From contig NZ_CAJGZN010000007.1 in the NCBI RefSeq assembly GCF_904846235.1, forward strand, positions 62,001 through 126,000: DNA of 64,000 nucleotides. The letters run 5' to 3'. Shown here in pieces: positions 57,758-64,000 of this stretch (the first letter of the stretch is position 1; every line of letters starts with the position of its first letter). The translations under genes and the position numbers were made by a program. This DNA comes from Psychrobacter immobilis. Its GTDB lineage: Bacteria > Pseudomonadota > Gammaproteobacteria > Pseudomonadales > Moraxellaceae. The notes below the pieces were generated by a model. That model was not told the origin of the DNA. It was given only the letters and a program-made list of their open reading frames with translations, and made no database searches.

Positions 57758-58294
57758 ATGATTGATATACAACCGTATATGAACAAGCTGAAATTGTCTG
57801 TAATCAGCATGAGTGTGGTATTTGCTGTGAGTGCTTGTAGCGGTGATAACACAGCTACGGAAGAGCCTGCAGCAGCCGATGAGCCTGCTACCGCTGTAGA
57901 AGAAACAGCTGTAGCCGAAGGCGCGACGCTTGAGACTGTGGATGAGTCAGGAACAGAATCAGCAACAGAGTCAAAAACAGCAATAGAGTCTGCCGACATA
58001 GTAGATGAGGCAGTGGCAACACCTGCAACTGATTCTGAGCCTGAAGTGTTGGCCGCAGATGCAGGTGCTAAACTGTATGAATCAAATTGTCAGGTTTGTC
58101 ATGCTGCAGGTTTGCTCGATGCGCCAAAGTATGGTGATACAGCGGCTTGGACAGCTCGTCTGACCAAAGATAAAGAGACATTGTACATGCACTCGGCTAA
58201 AGGCTTTAATAAAATGCCAGCGCAAGCAGTAAATGGTGTGACCGAAGCACAAGTTAAAGCGGCTGTTGATTATATGCTAGCGTCGGTAAGCTGA
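57758..58294 (+). CDS. Lipid-anchored cytochrome c5-like protein
   Basis: A 178-aa lipoprotein with one c-type heme. Lipobox AVSAC (Cys27), an acidic Ala/Glu/Thr linker to about residue 100, then a cytochrome domain with heme motif CQVCH (111-115) and axial Met153 in FNKMPAQ. It should carry electrons in the periplasm, tethered to a membrane, for example to a terminal oxidase; partner unknown. AAGGATAAAACC precedes the ATG. A terminator follows. Confidence 0.85.
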   Translation: MIDIQPYMNKLKLSVISMSVVFAVSACSGDNTATEEPAAADEPATAVEETAVAEGATLETVDESGTESATESKTAIESADIVDEAVATPATDSEPEVLAADAGAKLYESNCQVCHAAGLLDAPKYGDTAAWTARLTKDKETLYMHSAKGFNKMPAQAVNGVTEAQVKAAVDYMLASVS

Positions 58295-58339
58295 TACGAT
58301 ATATATAGAGTATGTCAGCTATTGAAATTTGCTAAACTG

Positions 58340-58372
58340 GCCGTCATTGTGACTGACAATGACGGTTTTTTT
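58340..58372 (+). terminator. Terminator after the cytochrome c gene
   Basis: CCGTCATTGT and ACAATGACGG form a 10-bp stem with a 5-base loop (GACTG), followed by TTTTTTT. Confidence 0.9.
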
Positions 58373-58531
58373 GTGCACGTTTTTTGTCATGCCAGTCTGA
58401 GAATATACAGCTGTATCAAGCGAATTCGAGATAGTGTGTGACTGGCTGTATTCGTTATCCAATTTCTCAAAATGATGTAAGATAAAAGTGCGACAAAAGT
58501 AGCACGAAAACGAAAGTATAAAGGCAAAAGT

Positions 58532-59590
58532 ATGAAAGTATTGGGCTTAGAGACCTCTTGTGATGAGACGGGGCTAGCGATTTTTGATAGTGAGCAAATA
58601 AATAGCGACAACCAAGGTTTGGTCGGGCAAGTACTGTATTCTCAGATTGAGCTGCACGCCCTGTATGGTGGCGTTGTGCCTGAGCTTGCTAGCCGCGATC
58701 ATATTCGTAAGATCGTGCCGTTATTGAATGAGCTGCTAGAGCAATGCGATATGAAAAAAAGCGACATCGATGCGATTGCCTATACTAAAGGACCTGGTCT
58801 TATTGGTGCATTGATGACGGGCGCACTGTTTGGTCGTAGTTTAGCATATGGTTTGGATATCCCTGCGATTGGTATTCATCATATGGAGGGGCATCTTTTG
58901 GCACCGCTTATGGGCGCAAACCCTCCGGCGTTTCCTTTTGTTTCGCTATTGGTATCTGGTGGGCATACGTTACTCATTGCCGCTCACGGTGTTGGGCAGT
59001 ATGAGATATTGGGTGAGTCGATAGATGATGCGGCGGGTGAGTGCTTTGATAAAGCCGCCAAAATGCTCGGTTTGCCTTATCCGGGTGGTCCTAATATTGC
59101 TAAGCTGGCAGAAACTGGTAATCCTGATGCTTATGCACTACCAAGACCAATGCTACATCGAGGTCTAGACTTTTCGTTTAGTGGCATGAAAACGGCCGTA
59201 CATAATCTGATTAAAGATACACCATGTTCGGGAGGGTCGGGTAATGGCGCTGATAGCGATCCACAGGTTCGTGCTGATATTGCCGCCAGTTTTCAGCATG
59301 CAGTGGTCGATACGCTAGTGAAAAAATGTGTCAAAGCACTCAAGCAAGCAGATATGAGCCGCTTAGTGATTGCGGGCGGGGTCAGTGCCAATATTCATCT
59401 GCGTGAGACGTTAGAAGCGGAACTGGCTAAGATCAATGCGACGGTTCATTATGCACCGCCTGCACTATGCACGGACAATGGCGCGATGATTGCTTATGCA
59501 GGTTTTGAGCGCTTGCAAGCAGGACAGTCTGATGATTTGGCCGTTAGCTGTATTCCGCGTTGGCCGATGACAGAATTGCCAGCTGTGTAA
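58532..59590 (+). CDS. tsaD: tRNA threonylcarbamoyladenosine transferase TsaD
   Basis: With TsaB/TsaE transfers the threonylcarbamoyl group to A37 of ANN-decoding tRNAs. The 352-aa ASKHA-fold protein starts [15 protein letters not shown], and the metal ligands His117 and His121 lie in HHMEGH. VSGGHT and the later CTDNGAMIA are family motifs. AAAGGCAAAAGT precedes the ATG. rpsU lies upstream in the divergent direction, as in many bacteria, but two lipoprotein genes intervene. crcB follows by 44 bp. Confidence 0.96.
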   Translation: MKVLGLETSCDETGLAIFDSEQINSDNQGLVGQVLYSQIELHALYGGVVPELASRDHIRKIVPLLNELLEQCDMKKSDIDAIAYTKGPGLIGALMTGALFGRSLAYGLDIPAIGIHHMEGHLLAPLMGANPPAFPFVSLLVSGGHTLLIAAHGVGQYEILGESIDDAAGECFDKAAKMLGLPYPGGPNIAKLAETGNPDAYALPRPMLHRGLDFSFSGMKTAVHNLIKDTPCSGGSGNGADSDPQVRADIAASFQHAVVDTLVKKCVKALKQADMSRLVIAGGVSANIHLRETLEAELAKINATVHYAPPALCTDNGAMIAYAGFERLQAGQSDDLAVSCIPRWPMTELPAV

Positions 59591-59634
59591 ATGAGCATTT
59601 GGTCCAACACGTCTATATGAATTAAGGACAGTTT

Positions 59635-60006
59635 ATGCAGTGGCTTGCTATTGGTTTGGGCGCAGCATTTGGTGCTTGTCTTCGAGCTTGGCTATCGCGT
59701 TTTAATGCCTTGCACGGTTGGGTGCCACTCGGTACTTTGAGCGCAAACATCCTTGGCGGACTATTAATTGGGCTTGCGCTAGTATGGTTTGAGCGCATGG
59801 GTAGCAACTTATCTGATCATGTGCGTGTCTTTGTGATTACTGGCTTTTTGGGCGGGTTAACTACCTTTAGTACGTTTAGTGCAGAGGTATTTGGCTTTAT
59901 TCATGACGGACGGCTGCTGGCAGGATTAGCGCTCATCGGTTTGCATGTTGGGCTAACGTTACTGGCAACCGCGCTTGGCTTTTATTTCTTTAAGCTAGTT
60001 TGGTAG
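59635..60006 (+). CDS. crcB: Fluoride channel CrcB/FluC
   Basis: A 123-aa, four-helix inner-membrane protein that exports fluoride as a dual-topology dimer. [30 protein letters not shown] and [12 protein letters not shown] are family signatures, the last lining the fluoride path. AAGGACAGT precedes the ATG. The 44-bp gap after tsaD has no fluoride riboswitch. Confidence 0.94.
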   Translation: MQWLAIGLGAAFGACLRAWLSRFNALHGWVPLGTLSANILGGLLIGLALVWFERMGSNLSDHVRVFVITGFLGGLTTFSTFSAEVFGFIHDGRLLAGLALIGLHVGLTLLATALGFYFFKLVW

Positions 60007-60032
60007 GCGTTGGTAGATATTAATCGTTTAAG

Positions 60033-60082
60033 AGTCTGTTATAAGTGGTTCCATATTAACAGTCTGTTTTAAGTAGTCTATT
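60033..60082 (+). repeat. Short direct repeats AGTCTRTT
   Basis: AGTCTGTT at 60033-60040, AGTCTGTT at 60061-60068 and AGTCTATT at 60075-60082. The last is also the left arm of the palindrome at 60075-60198. Confidence 0.6.
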
Positions 60083-60198
60083 AATACGTTTGGAGAGTGA
60101 ATTAGCTGGTTCCGTTGGGGTATACATTAGGATGACCAATCAGGTGCTTTCGCTGGTTCGACACCCTACATGGGAACTATACTCTCAAATAATAGACT
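60075..60198. repeat. 124-bp nested palindrome
   Basis: Nested arms pair in order: AGTCTATT (60075-60082) with AATAGACT (60191-60198); TTT and GAGAGT (60089-60098) with ACTCTC and AAA (60181-60189), one bulge; GTTCC (60109-60113) with GGAAC (60173-60177); TGGGGT (60116-60121) with ACCCTA (60163-60168); GACCA (60134-60138) with TGGTT (60154-60158). About 33 pairs. It begins 4 bases from the stop of the small minus-strand gene at 60203. The inner 3' part, GGTTCGACACCC, resembles a tRNA T-arm. Confidence 0.65.
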
Positions 60199-60202
60199 CA
60201 TG

Positions 60203-60673
60203 CTAATCAAATAGCTTTTCAACAAACAGTTCATAATTAAAATCACCTTCTCTATCCATAAACTCTGGATTCAAAACGCCTGTATTCGAATATAGGATTG
60301 CCCACCAATTCTTATCAGGAGATAGTCTATCAATTTCAGCGCTTACAGCCATGCTAGACTGTATCGGCAAACCTGAAAAATCATTTGTTATTAAATGTGC
60401 CAAAAGTTCTTTGATTTTCTGTTTTTTCTGTTCTTCATTTAATTTAGAACCGTTAAATACCTCATCAAAAAACTCGTCGTGCTTTAACTTAAGGTTTCCA
60501 TCAATCTCATCAACGTAGTCGTTAGTCCAGAAAATTAAATCACTCCAATATCGATATGGAGAAATTCGACTGATTTCATCCAAAACTTTGTCATCTTCTT
60601 GCTCACTTAAAGTATTTGATAATAACTTATCAATAAGAATGGTCATTTTTTCTCTAATTTCTTCTTGTTTCAT
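60203..60673 (-). CDS. Hypothetical acidic protein with two related halves
   Basis: A 156-aa soluble protein, not recognised with certainty. It has two similar halves: LDEISRISPYRYWSDLIFW…FFDEVF (about 27-70) and SAEIDRLSPDKNWWAILYS…LFVEKLF (about 111-155). The 'ID.lSP...wW..i.Y' motif, acidity, small size and AT-rich coding resemble bacterial toxin-immunity or contact-inhibition immunity proteins, but that is inference. It stands alone, with no toxin gene next to it. Confidence 0.6.
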   Translation of the reverse strand: MKQEEIREKMTILIDKLLSNTLSEQEDDKVLDEISRISPYRYWSDLIFWTNDYVDEIDGNLKLKHDEFFDEVFNGSKLNEEQKKQKIKELLAHLITNDFSGLPIQSSMAVSAEIDRLSPDKNWWAILYSNTGVLNPEFMDREGDFNYELFVEKLFD

Positions 60674-60999
60674 ATTATTTTCGTCTCAGAATAATTTAGT
60701 CAAAACCATTTAACATAACGTTCGTAACGACTCATACTATCAATTTCATGGTATATAAATTTATACCTAAGGTTAGTATTCCGATGCCTGTATAGCGCAC
60801 CGATCACGAATAGAATATGTCTGGTAAGTACACCATGAAGTACACTGTGACTATTTCAGCGAGTTAAAACGTCGATACCATTAGCCCACAGCCAAAGGTT
60901 CAAGTCCTCACTAGGGAACCATTATTTACCATAACATTCATTACGATATGAAAAGGTGAATAATATTTCATCACTATAAAAAAGTGATTAGTAATGAAA
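60674..60999. other. AT-rich region upstream of the hypothetical gene
   Basis: 326 bp without a gene. GGTATA (60750-60755) and TATACC (60762-60767) form an 18-bp palindrome about 80 bp before the ATG of the hypothetical gene. A hairpin GGTTC…GAACC with inner CCT/AGG lies at 60897-60920, part of a degenerate copy of the T-arm-like sequence at 60155-60179. Confidence 0.45.
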
Positions 61000-61890
61000 C
61001 TATAACGGCTTCACTATCCCTTCCAATAAGCTCGCAAATCCCTCCATATACGCCGTATCTCGACTTGAGGTACGCGTCGCTGCGTACAGCTGACAATGAA
61101 CCCCTTCTCCTAGTGGTCGTGATACGACCCAGCCTTTTTTCTCGTATTCAGCAACCACCCAATCAGGCAATGCTGCTACGCCGCGTTCACTGGCGACCAA
61201 CTGAATTAGCATCGCGGTCAGCTCTGTCGTACGAACACTCTCAAAGCTTACTTGTGCTGGCGTCATAAAATTGGCAATGATGTCGAGACGCTTGGCCTCT
61301 ACGGGATAGGCAATCAATGTCTCGTTAATCAAATCATTGGGGTCAATAAATTTTTGAGTAGCTAAATCATGTGTTGGTGAAAGTACCAAACGACTCTCAT
61401 ATTCAAACAATGGCTGATAGCTGATACCATCGAGCGGTAAATCACTGGTAGTAATAAGCAGATCAATATCACCTTCCATGAGTAGATGATGCGGCTCAGG
61501 CTCAAACCCTGTGGCAAAGTCTAGCTCTACATCCGACCATTCACGGCGATAGTGGTTCAGTATCGGCATGAGCCAATCAAAGCAGCTGTGGCACTCTGAT
61601 GCTAGGCGTAATCTACCTGCTTGACCGTGCGCTAAGCGTTTAAGATTGGATTTAGTGCGGGTAACTTGCGGTAGGATATTGTCTGCCAATGCCAATACTA
61701 CTTTACCTGCTGGCGTAAAACTAAGCGGGCGCGTCCGACGGTTGACCAAGCTGATGTCGTAGTAGTTCTCAAGCTCTTTTAATTGATGCGAAACAGCCGA
61801 GGCAGTAACGTGTAGCTCATCTGCCGCTGCTGCAAGTGAACCATGCGCCCGTAGCGCGGTTAATGTATTAAGATGACGTAGCTCAAGCAT
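61000..61890 (-). CDS. metR: LysR-type regulator, MetR-like
   Basis: A 296-aa LysR family regulator closely patterned on MetR, the homocysteine-responsive activator of methionine genes. LNTLTALRAHGSLAAAADELHVTASAVSHQLKELE is the helix-turn-helix, ASECHSCFDWLMPIL and ERGVAALPDWVV follow as in E. coli MetR. It lies 100 bp downstream of potC. No MetR target genes (metE, metF) are in the window. AGG precedes the ATG by about 9 bases. Confidence 0.85.
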   Translation of the reverse strand: MLELRHLNTLTALRAHGSLAAAADELHVTASAVSHQLKELENYYDISLVNRRTRPLSFTPAGKVVLALADNILPQVTRTKSNLKRLAHGQAGRLRLASECHSCFDWLMPILNHYRREWSDVELDFATGFEPEPHHLLMEGDIDLLITTSDLPLDGISYQPLFEYESRLVLSPTHDLATQKFIDPNDLINETLIAYPVEAKRLDIIANFMTPAQVSFESVRTTELTAMLIQLVASERGVAALPDWVVAEYEKKGWVVSRPLGEGVHCQLYAATRTSSRDTAYMEGFASLLEGIVKPL

Positions 61891-61990
61891 AATATAACCT
61901 AACCGCTAAGGTGAGAAAAATTCATTATAGTACATATGTTGCTGACTTTCATTCATAGCGTATGATTAATGATTAATGAGCCATGAACAG

Positions 61991-62797
61991 CTAGCGCTTG
62001 CGTAACAGTAGCTGTGAGATAATGACCAATATTAAAGAAGCGACTAATAATAGTGTACCAATAGCATTAACTTCTGGCTTGAGTCCTACCCGTACCATCG
62101 AGTAAATGCGTAGTGGTAATATCTCATAGCTAGGGCCCGTGACAAAGGTTGAAACCACGACGTCATCTAGCGATAAGGTAAAGGCGAGCAACCAACCTGC
62201 CATTACTGCTGGCAAAATAACGGGAATCAGTACCGTACGTACCATGGTTGATTCATTGGCGCCCAAGTCGCGCGCCGCTTCCATTAAGCGCTCATCCAAG
62301 CTGCTTAAGCGTGCAAAGACAGTAATGACGACAAACGGTAAGCAAAAAGTAATGTGTGCCAATAGTAGTGAGACAAAACCTAGCTGTAGACCAATCAGCA
62401 AGAACAGCGCCAATAATGAGATAGCCAATACAATCTCAGGCGACATCATAAGTACAAACAGTAGCCCGTTTAGTAAACCTTTACCGCGAAAGTTATAACG
62501 ATGTAAGGCTAGGGCAGTGAGTGTGCCTATCAAAGTTGAGACAGTTGCTGCCACCAATCCTAATACAATCGAGTGCCAAAATGCATCGAGCATCGCTTGG
62601 TTGTTAAACAGTGACTCGTACCACTTTAAGCTAAAGCCGCCCCAGTTGTAGCCAATTTTCGACTCATTAAAGGACATTACCACCAAGACAATAATAGGTA
62701 GGTACAACAGGGTATAAATCAGTCCGAGATAGCCTTTGGCAGCGATACTGCCAAGCTTGAGCGTACGAATTTTTTTATTCGGTGAGCTATAAGACAT
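61991..62797 (-). CDS. potC: Spermidine/putrescine ABC transporter permease PotC
   Basis: Inner-membrane permease of the polyamine importer (268 aa, about six helices). The cytoplasmic EAA loop, MEAARDLGANESTMVRTVLIPVILPAV, contacts PotA. NESKIGYNWGGFSLKWYESLF is characteristic of PotC. The ATG overlaps the potB stop (TAATG). potD is not next to it. Confidence 0.95.
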   Translation of the reverse strand: MSYSSPNKKIRTLKLGSIAAKGYLGLIYTLLYLPIIVLVVMSFNESKIGYNWGGFSLKWYESLFNNQAMLDAFWHSIVLGLVAATVSTLIGTLTALALHRYNFRGKGLLNGLLFVLMMSPEIVLAISLLALFLLIGLQLGFVSLLLAHITFCLPFVVITVFARLSSLDERLMEAARDLGANESTMVRTVLIPVILPAVMAGWLLAFTLSLDDVVVSTFVTGPSYEILPLRIYSMVRVGLKPEVNAIGTLLLVASLILVIISQLLLRKR

Positions 62798-63675
62798 TAG
62801 GCCACCTCGTTAAAGTCAGTCTTGCCAATGCGGCGGCTACTGGCACGGTAGGCAAGTAATAATACCGCCATCGCTAGTGTTAACAAAACGCTAGCTGCCG
62901 CACCAAAGGGCCAGTCGCGCGCATCCAAAAATTGGTTTTTGATGATATTACCGACCAGCAAATTGCGAGAACCACCCAAGATATCTGCTACATAAAACAT
63001 GCCCATTGCAGGCAATAGGACTAGCAGTACACCAGAAATAATCCCAGGTGTTGTTAATGGCAGTACCACATGCCAAAAGGTCTGTGTTTTAGTTGCACCC
63101 AAATCCTGCGAGGCCAATAGCATGTCATTGCGTAAGTCAGTAAATACTGCATATAGCGGCAGTACCATAAACGGGAATAACAAGTAAGTTAGTCCTGCGA
63201 TCACCGCACCTTGGGTATATAAAATATCGATTGGCGTATCGATTACACCGATGGCTAATAGCAATTTGTTAATCAAACCATTATTGGCAAATAGTAATTT
63301 GAGCGCATATGTCCGTACCAAGGAGTTGGTCCAAAATGGCAGTATCAGTAACATCATAAGCAGCGGCTGCCAACGTATTTTTGCTTTGGAGATCAGCCAT
63401 GCAAAAGGGTAGCCAAGCAGCAGACAGATAACCGTTGTGATACCTGCCATCCATAATGAGTGGACAAATACCTCAAAATACAACGGGTCAATCATCCGCA
63501 CATAGCTGTCGATGCTAACAGGTAAGCTAATAAACGCACTGCTATCACGGGTCAAAAAACTGACAGCGATGACTAGGATATTTGGTAATAGTGCAAATAT
63601 CAGTAGCCAACCCCAAATTAGCCAAAGTGTGGCGGTACGAAATGGACTTTTACTGCCTAAGTGGTTGCGCGCCAT
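62797..63675 (-). CDS. potB: Spermidine/putrescine ABC transporter permease PotB
   Basis: Partner permease (292 aa). LPFWTNSLVRTYALKLLF, IDTPIDILYTQGAVIAGLTYLLFPFMVLPLY and the EAA loop LASQDLGATKTQTFWHVVLPL match E. coli PotB closely. Start overlaps the potA stop and stop overlaps the potC start, so the three are translationally coupled. Confidence 0.95.
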   Translation of the reverse strand: MARNHLGSKSPFRTATLWLIWGWLLIFALLPNILVIAVSFLTRDSSAFISLPVSIDSYVRMIDPLYFEVFVHSLWMAGITTVICLLLGYPFAWLISKAKIRWQPLLMMLLILPFWTNSLVRTYALKLLFANNGLINKLLLAIGVIDTPIDILYTQGAVIAGLTYLLFPFMVLPLYAVFTDLRNDMLLASQDLGATKTQTFWHVVLPLTTPGIISGVLLVLLPAMGMFYVADILGGSRNLLVGNIIKNQFLDARDWPFGAAASVLLTLAMAVLLLAYRASSRRIGKTDFNEVA

Positions 63676-64000
63676 CAGCTACCATCCTTTTGTACAGTCG
63701 TGTCTGGCACAGTTTCAGAGTCTTCTGGCAAGACCCATTCCCAGCCATCTACCCATGAGACTTTGACGCCTTCATTTAGTTTGTAATCAAAGCTCGGGTC
63801 GTCCTCATCAAAAAACTCAGAGGCCTTAATGATATGACCATTTGCCAGTTCGATAATTGAGTCTAAAGTGCTGCCTTTATAGTTACTCTCAATGACACGG
63901 CCTAACAGTCCGCTATGCTCATTGTCTTTTGGATCGTATATTCGTAAATCTTCGGGGCGAAGTAGTAAATTGACGATATCGCCCACTTGCACATCATTGG
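63675..64000 (-). CDS. potA: Spermidine/putrescine ABC transporter ATPase PotA, C-terminal part
   Basis: Only the last ~108 codons are present; the 5' part lies beyond the right edge. The visible part is the TOBE-type regulatory domain: VLLRPEDL-like [34 protein letters not shown] and [33 protein letters not shown], nearly the E. coli PotA C-terminus pattern. The ATPase domain is outside the window. The stop overlaps the potB ATG (TGATG). Confidence 0.93.
   Translation of the reverse strand, partial: NDVQVGDIVNLLLRPEDLRIYDPKDNEHSGLLGRVIESNYKGSTLDSIIELANGHIIKASEFFDEDDPSFDYKLNEGVKVSWVDGWEWVLPEDSETVPDTTVQKDGS

Noticed and set aside
59591-59634. Fluoride riboswitch before crcB
   Set aside because: Only 44 bp separate tsaD and crcB; no pseudoknot consensus is present and tsaD runs right up to it.
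60151-60179. Genuine tRNA gene at the T-arm-like sequence
   Set aside because: GGTTCGACACCC resembles a T-arm, but only 2 of 5 T-stem pairs form and no D-arm or anticodon stem can be fitted. The copy at 60897 pairs 3 of 5.
60075-60198. Integron attC site
   Set aside because: Position (right after a small ORF) and bulged palindrome fit, but the required RYYYAAC and GTTRRRY boxes are missing at its ends, and no integrase or cassette array is in the window.

Overview
The window reads as one chromosomal stretch of a gammaproteobacterium of the Moraxellaceae, most likely Psychrobacter or a close relative. This is inferred from moderate GC with AT-rich spacers, a GluTR, NadD and sigma-54 lengthened by polar insertions, and the gene neighbourhoods (lolB-ispE-tRNA-Gln-prs, ackA-pta, lptM-lysA-dapF-xerC, rpoN-hpf, potABC). 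No database search was possible. Almost everything is core housekeeping. I see no phage, insertion sequence, CRISPR array or obvious defence island.

Layout. 1-5182: prs (cut by the window edge), two identical tRNA-Gln(TTG) genes, ispE, lolB and a large TPR protein, all on the minus strand and divergent from hemA. 5163-9280: hemA, a class V aminotransferase and two half-size YeeE/YedE membrane proteins. 9393-13596: an acyl-CoA ligase and fadH diverge around a strong palindrome, a fatty-acid degradation pair. 13742-22506: an LprI-like protein, gloA, lplA, a small secreted protein, a DMT exporter, an Old Yellow Enzyme, a pirin and a YhiN-type flavoprotein. 22839-33228: acs, a renalase-like flavoprotein, a gene-free spacer with a candidate small RNA, pgsA, an FMN-binding protein, purL and an ACT-domain protein. 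33376-42914 (minus strand): small hypothetical ORFs, an AmiD-like amidase, an APC permease, a YiiM-like MOSC protein, rsfS-nadD and ackA-pta. 43720-48708: lptM, lysA, dapF, xerC and a nitrilase-family amidase. 48992-56889: rpoN-hpf, thiS, a DUF423 protein, rpoH, a TusA-domain protein, a BepA-type protease, yqeY and rpsU. 57261-60006: two lipoproteins (one a cytochrome c) between rpsU and tsaD, then crcB/fluC. 60007-60999: an AT-rich accessory pocket. 61000-64000: metR and potCBA (potA truncated).

How genes work together. acs and ackA-pta are the two acetate/acetyl-CoA routes. The acyl-CoA ligase and FadH handle unsaturated fatty acids. lysA-dapF make lysine and diaminopimelate. rsfS, hpf and rpoH belong to ribosome hibernation and heat stress. 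potABC is a polyamine importer.

Most interesting points. (1) A candidate ~103-nt minus-strand small RNA at 26337-26439 whose terminator loop carries an anti-Shine-Dalgarno CCUCCU. (2) A pocket at 60007-60999 where a protein with two related halves, resembling an immunity protein, ends 4 bases from a 124-bp nested palindrome. (3) A 12-bp-arm palindrome between the divergent acyl-CoA ligase and fadH genes. (4) Diverged copies of one terminator region after purL and after the ACT-domain gene. (5) Ser/Asp-rich insertions in HemA, NadD and RpoN. None amounts to a clearly new biological system.
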